A stretch of DNA of 64,000 nucleotides from Neobacillus terrae (lineage in GTDB: Bacteria > Bacillota > Bacilli > Bacillales > Cytobacillaceae): contig NZ_JAAOEO010000007.1 of assembly GCF_011393025.1 (NCBI RefSeq), positions 1-64,000 of the forward strand, read 5' to 3'. Positions 25,196 through 34,612 of the stretch are shown one piece after another (position 1 is the stretch's first letter; each line of letters begins with the position of its first letter). The translations under genes were made by a program, and so were the position numbers. Below the pieces are notes generated by a model. That model saw nothing but the letters and a program-made list of their open reading frames with translations. It made no database searches and was not told where the DNA came from.

Positions 25196-26641
25196 ATGGT
25201 ACAAAAAACAATCACGCGTGAGTTTGAGCAGTATTGCAATGAAATTGTGGAAAAATATGAGATTCCTGGTTTTTCTATTGGTTTAGCGAAAGAAGGGGAA
25301 TTATTTTATGAAGGCAGTTTTGGATATCGGGATGTAGAAAAACAGCTTCCGTTATCCTCTGACACTGTTTTTGGAATTGGATCGGTAACGAAGTCTTTTA
25401 CTTGTATTGCCATTCTTCAGCTCCAGGAGGCGGGAAGGCTTTCCGTACACGATCCTGTTGTTAAATATTTACCAGAGTTTAAGACGCCAAATGATGAATA
25501 TACGAAACAAATAACGATCCATCACTTTATGACACATTCTGCAGGATTACCTCCTTTACCAACCTTATTTAGTGCGTTAAGAAAGAGCATTGAAAATGAT
25601 CCAAAGTTTGAAGATCAAAAGAATAATAGTGAACTTGAAAATGCAAATGCTGCGCAAGAAACACCTATACCTACACCAGTTGATACATATGAAGAGTTAC
25701 TGGAAACCCTTGCAAAACAGGAATATACACTGCTTGGAGCTCCGGGGACTGAGTTTAGTTATTCCAACGATTGCTACGCCCTTTTAGGTGCAATTATTGA
25801 AAGATTAACGGGAATGTCGTACGAGCGATACACGAAGGAATACATTCTTGATCCGGCCGGCATGAATAATAGCGTTTTTCATCTTGAAGAACTAAATAAC
25901 CATGATGATATTTCTTCCCTTTATAATTCACGGAAGAAGGATGATGAAACGATCATTTTTGTATCCAATAATCCATGGGATGCACCAGCAATGCGTGCAG
26001 CGGGATTCCTAAAATCAACTGTTAACGATATGCTCAAATATACGGAAATCTTTAGAAATCAAGGGAAAGTTGGAAATGAGCAAATCTTATCTCCAGAAAG
26101 TGTTGAATTAATGACAACTCCATACATTCAGTGTGAGGTTGGACGTTTTTATGGATATGGACTTATGATTACACCGGATTATTTTGGCTACAAGCTTATA
26201 GAACACGGTGGTTCCATTAAAGGGGTTGCGGCACAAATGAACATCATTCCTGAGTTAGGGCTGACCGGTGTTTCTTTGGCCAATTTAGCGGGTGTACCAT
26301 CTACTAAACTATTATATAATGCAATTGCAGATTATTTAGGTAAATCAGTTCATGCTTCTCATCTATCGTATAGGGAAATCGAACGATCAGAAGAGGAGTT
26401 AAAGCAATATGAGGGCGTATTTGCGTCAGGGGAAGGTGCGAAATATAAATTATTTTTTGAAAATGGAAATCTCTATCTTAGTGGCGAAGGAATAGATCCA
26501 ACAGCAATCATCCCATTTGATGATGATTCATTTATTGTCAACTTTAGAGAATCACAAATGTCGCTGCGTTTTGTAAGAGACAAAGAACAAAAAATTATCC
26601 GCGCGGCTTTTGGATTTCGACAAACACCAAAAATGGAATAG
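25196..26641 (+). CDS. Serine hydrolase of the class C beta-lactamase / S12 family (D-aminopeptidase-like)
   Basis: A 481-aa protein. SVTK (S63, K66) is the acylation pair, YSN in FSYSNDCYALLG is the second motif, and HGGSIKG replaces KTG, as in S12 peptidases. A C-terminal lipocalin-like extension (LKQYEGVFASGEGAKYKLFF) follows residue ~400. No signal peptide is visible, so it probably acts in the cytoplasm on imported substrates. S12 enzymes include D-aminopeptidases and D-Ala-D-Ala carboxypeptidases. ATG 25196 has GAGGAG 7 nt upstream; an ATG at 25136 lacks a ribosome site. Confidence 0.82.
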   Translation: MVQKTITREFEQYCNEIVEKYEIPGFSIGLAKEGELFYEGSFGYRDVEKQLPLSSDTVFGIGSVTKSFTCIAILQLQEAGRLSVHDPVVKYLPEFKTPNDEYTKQITIHHFMTHSAGLPPLPTLFSALRKSIENDPKFEDQKNNSELENANAAQETPIPTPVDTYEELLETLAKQEYTLLGAPGTEFSYSNDCYALLGAIIERLTGMSYERYTKEYILDPAGMNNSVFHLEELNNHDDISSLYNSRKKDDETIIFVSNNPWDAPAMRAAGFLKSTVNDMLKYTEIFRNQGKVGNEQILSPESVELMTTPYIQCEVGRFYGYGLMITPDYFGYKLIEHGGSIKGVAAQMNIIPELGLTGVSLANLAGVPSTKLLYNAIADYLGKSVHASHLSYREIERSEEELKQYEGVFASGEGAKYKLFFENGNLYLSGEGIDPTAIIPFDDDSFIVNFRESQMSLRFVRDKEQKIIRAAFGFRQTPKME

Positions 26642-26682
26642 GGGATCATCAAGTTTCAAAAGACGGTAAAGCATGCACCTTG

Positions 26683-26722
26683 AATAACTGCATTATCACA
26701 GTGTTATTGCCTTTTTTATAAC
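26683..26722 (+). terminator. Possible weak terminator
   Basis: AATAAC and GTTATT pair across a long loop, and T6 follows at about 26712. A partial read-through signal before the oligopeptide transporter genes is possible. Confidence 0.35.
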
Positions 26723-26791
26723 ATTGGGAATATGTTGGGGCAAAAATAAAACAATTAATTTAATAGTAAAACGATATTTGGAGGTAATCAA

Positions 26792-28453
26792 ATGACGAAT
26801 AGCAGATGTACCAAGTTTTTTGCATTACTTATGGTTTTATTAATGGCTATGTTTGTAAGTGTAGGGTGCAGTTCTGAAAAAGAGTCGTCAGGAGAAGCGA
26901 AAAAAACTGATAACACTTCCAATTCAGACAATACTTCGGGTAATACACCACAAAAGGGTGGAACCCTTACCATTGGTTATGCTGAAGAACCAGATTCTCT
27001 GGATGTGCAAAAAACCGGTATGATGATTGGTTCCATTGTTGGATCTAATTTTGGAGGATCACTCATTTCCATGCATCCTAAAACGAAGGAATTTGTGCCG
27101 AATTTAGCGGAAAGCTTCGATATTTCTGATGATGGATTAACGTTAACGTTTAAAATTCGCCCAAACATTACCTTCAGTGATGGTACACCATTGACAGCCA
27201 AAAATTATAAAGAGACGTTCGACAGAGCCCTGGACCCTGCTACGGGTGCAACAATCATACCAGGTCAATTTAAACAGGTAAAGGAAATACTTGCACCTGA
27301 TGATTCGACGTTAATTATTAAGCTGAACGAGCCTTCCGCGCCGTTTTTAGTAAATCTGTCAGACCCAGGGTATATGCAGCCTCTTTCATTAGCAGCGATA
27401 AAAAAGGAAGGGGATAATTATGGAAGAAATCCTGTAGGTGTTGGACCATTCAAATTTAAAGAGTGGAAGACAGGGCAATCAATCACATTAGAAAGAAATA
27501 ATGACTTTAAATGGCCAGCCCCATTCTTTAAAAATCAAGGAAGTGCTTATCCTGATCAATTGGTTTACAAATTTATTAAAGACTACCAAACAATGATTGC
27601 AGCCCTGGATAGTGGCTCCATAGATGTAGCATATGGTATTGCTGGAAAAGACGTAGATAGATATGAAAACAATAATAAATATCAAGTTTTTGAAATGGAT
27701 CGCCAAGGAATTGGCCTTTTCCTGGAAATGAATACAGAAAATGAAGCACTAAAGGATAAAATTGTTCGTCAAGCAGTGAATACGGCCATTAATAAAGAAG
27801 CCATTGTTCAAGCCGTGTTAAATGGCAAAGGAAGAGTTGCTCATGGTCCCATCCCGGCATCGTTCTTTGGATATGATCCTGATGTTGAAAAATATGATTA
27901 CAAGTACAACATCGATAAAGCTATTAAGCTATTGGAATCTGATGGATGGAGTAAAAATGATAAAGGGATAATGGAAAAGGATGGTAAGGAGCTTAGTTTT
28001 AATTTGATGATTTTAGACCGTTGGAATCAGCCTTCACAAATGGTTCAGGCGATGTTAAAGGACATTGGCATTAGTATCAAAATTCAAGCCCTAGAGGCAG
28101 GTGCGTTAATTGAGAAGGCTGCATCAGGGGATTTTGATATGACCTTTATGGGATACTTCGGAGTCGATCCTGATTCTCTATATACTTTCCTGCATTCCAG
28201 CCAAATCAATGTGATGAATCATTCTAGAGTAAATAATCCTGAGCTTGACAGTTTACTTGATAAGGGCAGAAAAACGATTGACTTGGAAGAGAGAAAGAAA
28301 GTATATTTTGAAGCTCAGAAGCTAATTGTAGATGAAGCTTATTGGGTTCCTATTTATTCGGAGAAGCAATATCATGTTGCCAATAAAAGAGTGCATGGTA
28401 TCACACAAGCGTTTAATGGACTATTATTCCAAGATAGCTGGGTGAGCAAGTAA
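26792..28453 (+). CDS. Oligopeptide/dipeptide-binding lipoprotein (DppE/OppA family)
   Basis: A 553-aa SBP_bac_5 protein with a signal peptide and lipobox VSVGC. The mature part starts with KGGTLTIGYAEEPDSLDVQK and has DGLTLTFKIRPNITFSDGTP. It captures peptides outside the membrane for the downstream permeases. GGAGG precedes ATG 26792; the stop overlaps the start of the permease gene. It is the first gene of a five-gene transporter operon. Confidence 0.9.
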   Translation: MTNSRCTKFFALLMVLLMAMFVSVGCSSEKESSGEAKKTDNTSNSDNTSGNTPQKGGTLTIGYAEEPDSLDVQKTGMMIGSIVGSNFGGSLISMHPKTKEFVPNLAESFDISDDGLTLTFKIRPNITFSDGTPLTAKNYKETFDRALDPATGATIIPGQFKQVKEILAPDDSTLIIKLNEPSAPFLVNLSDPGYMQPLSLAAIKKEGDNYGRNPVGVGPFKFKEWKTGQSITLERNNDFKWPAPFFKNQGSAYPDQLVYKFIKDYQTMIAALDSGSIDVAYGIAGKDVDRYENNNKYQVFEMDRQGIGLFLEMNTENEALKDKIVRQAVNTAINKEAIVQAVLNGKGRVAHGPIPASFFGYDPDVEKYDYKYNIDKAIKLLESDGWSKNDKGIMEKDGKELSFNLMILDRWNQPSQMVQAMLKDIGISIKIQALEAGALIEKAASGDFDMTFMGYFGVDPDSLYTFLHSSQINVMNHSRVNNPELDSLLDKGRKTIDLEERKKVYFEAQKLIVDEAYWVPIYSEKQYHVANKRVHGITQAFNGLLFQDSWVSK

Positions 28454-29388
28454 TGGGTCAGTTCATTTTAAATAGAATTTTGTCAGGAATTATCGTAATA
28501 TTCGGAATATCAGTCTTTTCATTTCTGTTAATCCATTTTATTCCCGGTGACCCTGTGAAAATTATGCTTGGTCAAAATGCTACTCCAGAGGCAATTAAAC
28601 AGCTAAATGAAAACTTGGGGCTTGATAAGCCCCTCCTTGTACAATATACAACCTACATCACGAACGTACTGCAAGGAGATTTTGGTACTTCTTTAAAAAC
28701 AGGGAGACCGGTTATAACGGAGATACTCGACCGTTTCCCGGAAACCGTCAAGCTTGCAGCAGCAGGGATATTCATAGCAATCGTAATAGGAATCACTTTA
28801 GGTATCATTGCCGCCCGATTTAAAAGTTCCTTTATTGATTCAGGTGTAATGATGCTGGCTACATTGGGAGTTTCGATTCCAAGTTTTTGGTTGGCCATTT
28901 TATTAATAATGGTATTCTCTGTAAAGTTCACCTGGTTTCCGATTGCGGAAGGAACGGGGTTAAGGGACCTGGTACTACCTGCCGTTACGATAGGTGTACT
29001 TGCTTCAACCATGATCAGCAGATTAACTCGCAATGGAATGGTCGAAACACTCTCAAATGACTTTATACGTACAGCAAGGGCAAAGGGGCTTGAAGAAAGA
29101 ATCATTTTATTCCGCCATGCCCTAAGAAATGTACTTATTCCAGTGGTCACCCTCATTGGATTACAAATGGCAGCACTGTTGGGCGGGACTGTAATAATCG
29201 AACAAGTATTTAACTGGCCTGGTTTAGGAACGCTTGCCATCGGTGCGATTAGCTCGAGGGATTTTCCTCTTATTCAAGGGACAGTCCTGTTTATGGGGGT
29301 TGTTTATGTAATGATTAATATACTGATAGATGTTATTTATGGCATCATTGATCCACGTATCGATTTAAGCGCAAAGGAGGCAAGGTAA
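28453..29388 (+). CDS. Peptide ABC transporter permease, DppB type
   Basis: 311 aa, six helices, N-terminal HFIPGDPVKIMLGQNATPEA, and the RTARAKGLEERIILFRHALR loop that docks to the ATPases. Overlaps the upstream binding-protein stop by one base. Confidence 0.9.
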   Translation: MGQFILNRILSGIIVIFGISVFSFLLIHFIPGDPVKIMLGQNATPEAIKQLNENLGLDKPLLVQYTTYITNVLQGDFGTSLKTGRPVITEILDRFPETVKLAAAGIFIAIVIGITLGIIAARFKSSFIDSGVMMLATLGVSIPSFWLAILLIMVFSVKFTWFPIAEGTGLRDLVLPAVTIGVLASTMISRLTRNGMVETLSNDFIRTARAKGLEERIILFRHALRNVLIPVVTLIGLQMAALLGGTVIIEQVFNWPGLGTLAIGAISSRDFPLIQGTVLFMGVVYVMINILIDVIYGIIDPRIDLSAKEAR

Positions 29389-30297
29389 GTGGCAAACATT
29401 AGCAAAACACTTGAATCTTTGGAAATGCAAACCACCCTTGTTAAAAAACAACCTTCGTCCTTAAAACTAAATTTCTTAAAGGAAATCGGAAGTAATAAAA
29501 GAGCTCGATATAGTTTATTTTTTTTACTGCTGGTTATTCTAATCGGCGTTTTCGCTCCACTTTTAGCACCCCATGATCCCGAGAAACCATATTATGAAGC
29601 ACTCTTGCATGGCCCAAGCAAAGAGCATTTGTTGGGAACAGATTCAATCGGAAGAGATTTACTATCACGTTTATTATATGGAATAAGAGCCACCTTAACG
29701 GCTGCTTCTATTGCAGTAGCCATTACATTTACAATAGGCACCTTTATAGGATTAATAAGTGCTTACATTGGTGGAATTATCGATAATATTTTGATGAGAA
29801 TTATGGATGTGCTTCTTGCTCTTCCAACGATTGTGTTAGCCTTGGCGATTGTAGCAATATTAGGACCAAGTCTGGCAAATGCCATGATCGCTGTGGGCTT
29901 TGCATCGATTCCTGGCTTTGCAAGGATTACGAGGGGGGCCGCACTAACCATTAAATCTTCCGGATTTGTGGAGGCAAGCCGATCAATTGGCAGTTCACAC
30001 TCCTGGATTCTTCTAAGACAATTTCTTCCGAATATTGGCGGTGTATTGCTTGTTTATACGACGTTATTTATTGGTGTAGCCATATTGGATACAGCAGCAT
30101 TAAGCTTTATTGGTCTCGGCGCACAACCTCCTACTCCGGAATGGGGAACCATGCTGGCAGAAGGAAAAAATTATATCTATCAAGCTTGGTGGCTGGCAAC
30201 ATTTCCTGGCCTTGCGATCACATCAGTTGTCTTTTCGGTAAATTTTCTCGGAGATGCACTAAGGGATATGTTTGATCCGAAATCGATGGGGCGATGA
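29389..30297 (+). CDS. Peptide ABC transporter permease, DppC type
   Basis: 302 aa. It contains LLGTDSIGRDLLSRLLYGIR and FVEASRSIGSSHSWILLRQF, typical of DppC/OppC. GTG 29389 immediately follows the DppB stop, with GGAGG upstream. It pairs with DppB to form the channel. Confidence 0.9.
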   Translation: MANISKTLESLEMQTTLVKKQPSSLKLNFLKEIGSNKRARYSLFFLLLVILIGVFAPLLAPHDPEKPYYEALLHGPSKEHLLGTDSIGRDLLSRLLYGIRATLTAASIAVAITFTIGTFIGLISAYIGGIIDNILMRIMDVLLALPTIVLALAIVAILGPSLANAMIAVGFASIPGFARITRGAALTIKSSGFVEASRSIGSSHSWILLRQFLPNIGGVLLVYTTLFIGVAILDTAALSFIGLGAQPPTPEWGTMLAEGKNYIYQAWWLATFPGLAITSVVFSVNFLGDALRDMFDPKSMGR

Positions 30298-30325
30298 TAA
30301 AGTTTCGAACTAGGGGTGCAAAAAG

Positions 30326-31309
30326 ATGGAATATTTATTAGAGGTAAAAGGGCTCACCACTCAATTTAACAGTAAAAAAGGACCACTTACTGTTGTGGAT
30401 CATGTTGATTTCAATGTAAAAAAAGGAGAAGTAATGGGTATTGTAGGTGAGTCTGGCTGCGGTAAAAGTGTTACTTCTCTTTCCATTCTACAGCTATTAG
30501 ATAAAGCAGGAGAAATTAAAGACGGGCAAATTCTCTTTAAAAATATCAATTTATTAAAAAAGAAAGAGAAAGAAATGAGGATCATAAGAGGTAAAGAAAT
30601 ATCCATGATCTTCCAAGATCCGATGTCTTCTTTAAATCCAGTCTTAACTATTGGCAGACAAATTGCAGAAATCATGGAAAAACATGAAAAGCTGCCAAAA
30701 CCAATGGTTAAGAAAAAGGTGATAAGTCTATTGAATACTGTCGGAATTCCTCGTGCTTCCGAAATATATGAAGAGTATCCACACCGATTATCAGGAGGAA
30801 TGAAGCAAAGGGTGATGATTGCAATGGCAATTGCATGCAACCCTTCTCTGTTAATCGCGGATGAGCCCACTACTGCGCTGGATGTAACGATTCAGGCTCA
30901 AATTTTAGAACTATTAAGATCGTTAAAGGATGAGTTGGGAATGTCCATTCTGCTTATTACTCATGACCTTGGAGTGGTAGCGGAGATGTGTGATCGAATT
31001 GTTGTTATGTATGCCGGGCAAGTAGTGGAAACAGCTGATACAAGAACCCTTCTTAGACATCCAAAGCATCCATATACAAATGGGCTTATTCAATCACAAC
31101 CGCATCAATCAAAAGGAGAAAGGCGATTAAAGTCCATACCTGGCCAAGTACCGACACCTGACAAATTTGGAGCTGGATGCCGTTTTGCTGAACGGTGTGA
31201 AAACGTAATGGAGATTTGTTCAAGTGCATCTCCACCGCTCGTATCGATTGATGGTCAGTCATCCTGCAGATGCTGGTTATACAGCGATAAGGAGGAAATG
31301 ACGATATGA
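30326..31309 (+). CDS. Peptide ABC transporter ATPase, DppD type
   Basis: 327 aa. Walker [11 protein letters not shown], signature [15 protein letters not shown], Walker B LLIADEPT, and a C-terminal Cys cluster (CRFAERCENVMEIC) that may bind a metal as in other OppD/DppD proteins. Overlaps the next gene by 4 bp. Confidence 0.9.
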   Translation: MEYLLEVKGLTTQFNSKKGPLTVVDHVDFNVKKGEVMGIVGESGCGKSVTSLSILQLLDKAGEIKDGQILFKNINLLKKKEKEMRIIRGKEISMIFQDPMSSLNPVLTIGRQIAEIMEKHEKLPKPMVKKKVISLLNTVGIPRASEIYEEYPHRLSGGMKQRVMIAMAIACNPSLLIADEPTTALDVTIQAQILELLRSLKDELGMSILLITHDLGVVAEMCDRIVVMYAGQVVETADTRTLLRHPKHPYTNGLIQSQPHQSKGERRLKSIPGQVPTPDKFGAGCRFAERCENVMEICSSASPPLVSIDGQSSCRCWLYSDKEEMTI

Positions 31310-32268
31310 CATCAAAACTGTTAGAAGTAAAGGGTCTTCATAAGAGTTTTCCATTGAAAAACAGCTTGTTTCAACAGAAAAGATTTGTCCATGCAGTAAA
31401 TGGGGTTACCTTAGAATTAAATGAGGGAGAAACCATTGGGATTGTTGGTGAGTCAGGGTGCGGCAAATCAACGACAGGCAGATGTATTCTACGGTTGATT
31501 GAACCTACCAGCGGTGAAATTATTTTTCAGGGAAAAGATATTACGAAAATAAGGAAACAAGAAATGAAAAGGTTCAGGCGTGATATTCAAATGGTTTTCC
31601 AAAACCCAATGGATTCAATGAATCCAAAACTTACGGTAGCAGAAATCATAACAGAACCGTTGATTGCACATAGCATTCCAAAAGAACATCGCTATCGCAT
31701 ACTAAAGGAGACCATGGAATTAGTCGGTCTTTCTGAAAGCCAGCTAAATCGATATCCTCATGAGTTTTCAGGTGGACAAAGACAACGAATTGGCATTGCA
31801 AGAGCTATTACACTTAGACCCAAAATTGTAATACTGGATGAACCTGTATCGGCACTAGATGTATCGGTTCAATCTCAAATCTTAAATCTATTACAGGATC
31901 TGCAGGAAGAACTTGGTTTATCTTATATTTTTATTTCCCATGATCTAGGGGTAGTGGAGCACATCGCGCATAAAGTAGGTGTCATGTATTTAGGAGAGTT
32001 AGTAGAATTTGCAGATAAGGACCAATTGTTTACGGAGCCACTCCATCCATATACAAAAGCATTAATATCGGCAATACCAAAATCTGATCCAGATGAAGTG
32101 AAGGAAAGAATTATTTTACAAGGTGAGCTGCCTTCACCAGCGAACCCACCAGCTGGCTGCAAGTTTCACCCAAGATGTGCCCATGCAAATGAAACCTGTA
32201 TGTCGCTTAATCCTATATTAACAGATGTAAATGGCAGAAAAGTAGCTTGTCATTTATATCAGGAATAG
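31306..32268 (+). CDS. Peptide ABC transporter ATPase, DppF type
   Basis: 320 aa. Walker [12 protein letters not shown], signature FSGGQRQRIGIARAI, Walker B IVILDEPV, and the C-terminal GCKFHPRCAHANETC cluster. Heterodimerises with DppD. Confidence 0.9.
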   Translation: MTSKLLEVKGLHKSFPLKNSLFQQKRFVHAVNGVTLELNEGETIGIVGESGCGKSTTGRCILRLIEPTSGEIIFQGKDITKIRKQEMKRFRRDIQMVFQNPMDSMNPKLTVAEIITEPLIAHSIPKEHRYRILKETMELVGLSESQLNRYPHEFSGGQRQRIGIARAITLRPKIVILDEPVSALDVSVQSQILNLLQDLQEELGLSYIFISHDLGVVEHIAHKVGVMYLGELVEFADKDQLFTEPLHPYTKALISAIPKSDPDEVKERIILQGELPSPANPPAGCKFHPRCAHANETCMSLNPILTDVNGRKVACHLYQE

Positions 32269-32340
32269 GAACAAACAGGGTGAAAAAGGAGCCGTTTAAT
32301 TCGGAATATATTTTTTAAAAATATATTTAAAAAATTATAA

Positions 32341-33528
32341 GTGGACAGGGAGATGAACGTATTGAGCATTCATTTATTCGACTTTCATTTATCTCAAGAG
32401 CAAGAAGCAAGAGCGAAACGTTTGCATGAGGAAAGCATCGTCATTGATATGCTTTACCAGGGACCAATGTCACCTCTTAATTTCACAGATGAAGTAACCG
32501 AAGAATTGAAGAGGAGATGTGAAAAATATATCAATGATCCAAATGATTATGTTTTTCGCATCATGAATGAAGCAGCTAACATGGCAGCCCAGGGGTATTT
32601 GCCTGAGTTTAGGGACCTTTGGCTGCAATCTGGAATAACGGCAGGAAATCGGCAGATTACAGGCGGAAAAGATAGTCGTGGCATGGAAGATTCGATACAG
32701 TGGCTAGCCGCGGCTCAGCAGCAATTTGATTCCTTTGACTGGCTTGTAAAAGCAACAAAAGGGGAACATATTCGTCATGCAAAAAGAGAGGGAAAAGTAG
32801 CGGGAATGGTAACAACTCAAGATACAGTATGGCTTGGAACCGATTTAGAAAACCTGGAAAACATGTATAAATTCGGACTTCGAGTGATTCAATTAACTTA
32901 TAATCAGCACAATCATGTCGGAGCAGGATGTACAGAGCGAAATGATGCCGGTATCTCTAACTTCGGCGTGAAATTTATTAAGAAAATGAATGAATTAGGA
33001 ATTCTAGTTGATACAGGTCATACGGGAAGACAGTCCACTTTGGATGCCTGTGAAATTTCAGATGCTCCTGTAATAGCTTCCCATACCGCATGTAAAGCAG
33101 TAAGCGGCCACGCAAGAGGTAAGGATGATTACACCCTTGAAGCGATTGCAAAAACAGGTGGAGTAATCGGAGTGGTGACCGTACCTCAATTTCTCAATCA
33201 GGAAAAAGAAAGACCAGATATGGATGATTTCTTAGATCATGTCGATCATTTAGTTAAACTCGTTGGAATAGAACATGTTGGGATTGGAACAGACTGGCCA
33301 ATGAATATGCCATTATTTATCCAGGAAATGATTGCAACAAAAATAGCTCCAACCATCGGTTTCCGAGCACAAGATAAATTACCAACAAGCGACTCCCTTC
33401 TTGGATTTGAACAATACATTGAAGCCATTAACATTACGAGAGGCTTAGTGAGCAGAGGGTACAAAGATAAGCAAATTAAACTTATCCTCGGAGAGAATTG
33501 GATGAGGGTAATCGAGCAGGTATGGTAG
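32341..33528 (+). CDS. M19 membrane-dipeptidase-family protein with a changed first metal site
   Basis: A 395-aa M19-like TIM barrel. DTGHTGRQSTLDACE, APVIASHTACKAV and GIGTDWP give the second half of the metal site. The usual N-terminal H-x-D reads IDMLYQGP, and the bridging glutamate region reads VTTQDTVW. M19 enzymes cleave dipeptides, often with D residues, so this variant may have a different substrate or use one metal. GTG 32341, ATG 32353 and TTG 32362 are possible starts; AGGGAG fits TTG 32362 best. It follows the Dpp transporter, so intracellular dipeptide processing is likely. Confidence 0.78.
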   Translation: MDREMNVLSIHLFDFHLSQEQEARAKRLHEESIVIDMLYQGPMSPLNFTDEVTEELKRRCEKYINDPNDYVFRIMNEAANMAAQGYLPEFRDLWLQSGITAGNRQITGGKDSRGMEDSIQWLAAAQQQFDSFDWLVKATKGEHIRHAKREGKVAGMVTTQDTVWLGTDLENLENMYKFGLRVIQLTYNQHNHVGAGCTERNDAGISNFGVKFIKKMNELGILVDTGHTGRQSTLDACEISDAPVIASHTACKAVSGHARGKDDYTLEAIAKTGGVIGVVTVPQFLNQEKERPDMDDFLDHVDHLVKLVGIEHVGIGTDWPMNMPLFIQEMIATKIAPTIGFRAQDKLPTSDSLLGFEQYIEAINITRGLVSRGYKDKQIKLILGENWMRVIEQVW

Positions 33529-33598
33529 TAAACTTAATAAACCACTAATAGAAAACAAACTTCTCTGGGAAAGGAACTCCTTTTTACGTTTGCAAAAT

Positions 33599-33628
33599 GC
33601 CTAAGCTTAAAAGGCTTAGGCTTTTTTA
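33599..33628 (+). terminator. Intrinsic terminator of the Dpp-M19 unit
   Basis: GCCTAAGC/GCTTAGGC stem with a short loop (TTAAAAG-type), then T6. Confidence 0.85.
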
Positions 33629-33665
33629 GGTCAAATTCGATTTTAATAGAAAGGAAGATTGGAAA

Positions 33666-34568
33666 ATGAGTTTACAAGCCCAATTAGAGGACATTGTAAA
33701 GGATGCGAACGGTACATTTGGTGTTTATGTGAAGCACTTGGAAACAGGAGAAACAGCGTCAATTTATGAGAATCGCTTATTTCAAGCTGCTAGTACCTTC
33801 AAGGTGCCTATTCTTTCTGCCCTTTATAGAGAGGCAAAGAAAGGGACAGTAAATTTAGATGAAAGAGTCAAGCTAACCGAAAAAGACTTTGTTCCTGGTT
33901 CTGGCATATTTCAAAGATTAACACCGGGAGTAGAAGTGACCATTAAGGACTTAGCGATGATGATGATTATCGTAAGTGATAATGCTGGAACAGATAAAAT
34001 ATTGGAAATCATCGGTAAAGAAACCGTTGATCAGTTTATGAAAGAATTAGGATTAACAAATATTCATACTCCGCTTACATGCTGGGAGCTCCTTTGCTTA
34101 TGCGTGGATTTAGAACCAAGACCCTATTCACCTGAATTTTTAGCTGATCTTAATCATCGTCTGGAAAATGGGAAGTTTAATACTGATTCCATCGTGTTCC
34201 AAGAAAGTATTCATAATAATGTAAGCTCACCAAAGGATATGGCAAAGCTATTGGAATTGATTGTCACAAAGCAACTAATTTCAGAAAAAGCATGTGATGA
34301 GATGTTTGATATATTATCCAAACAGCAGCATCGAAATCGTATCCCTTATTTGCTGCCGGGCAACACCGTTGTTGCACACAAGACGGGTACGGTTGGAAGC
34401 GTAATTAATGATGTCGGAATTGTTAAACTTCCTTATCAAATGGGAACCTATGTTATTACGGTATTTTCTACTGGAAATTCATCAGAAGCAGAGGGGGCCA
34501 ATATCATCAATAAATTATCAAAAGCTGCGTATGATTACTTTTTATCAAAAATAGCAGTAGGAAAGTAG
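33666..34568 (+). CDS. Class A beta-lactamase-fold serine hydrolase without signal peptide
   Basis: 300 aa. STFK (S43, K46), SDN (104-106) and KTGT (near 240) are the three active-site motifs of class A penicillin-recognising enzymes. It has no signal peptide or lipobox, so it should stay in the cytoplasm, unlike secreted beta-lactamases. A role in hydrolysing imported peptide-like or D-amino acid compounds fits the neighbourhood. GGAAGATTGGAAA precedes ATG 33666. Confidence 0.8.
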   Translation: MSLQAQLEDIVKDANGTFGVYVKHLETGETASIYENRLFQAASTFKVPILSALYREAKKGTVNLDERVKLTEKDFVPGSGIFQRLTPGVEVTIKDLAMMMIIVSDNAGTDKILEIIGKETVDQFMKELGLTNIHTPLTCWELLCLCVDLEPRPYSPEFLADLNHRLENGKFNTDSIVFQESIHNNVSSPKDMAKLLELIVTKQLISEKACDEMFDILSKQQHRNRIPYLLPGNTVVAHKTGTVGSVINDVGIVKLPYQMGTYVITVFSTGNSSEAEGANIINKLSKAAYDYFLSKIAVGK

Positions 34569-34612
34569 AAAAATCATTAACAAAGCGTAAATCTAAAAGA
34601 GGGGTGTAAAAG

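Noticed and set aside
28653..29240. 195-aa minus-strand frame opposite the DppB gene
   Set aside because: Low-complexity antisense shadow; the plus-strand gene has full family motifs.
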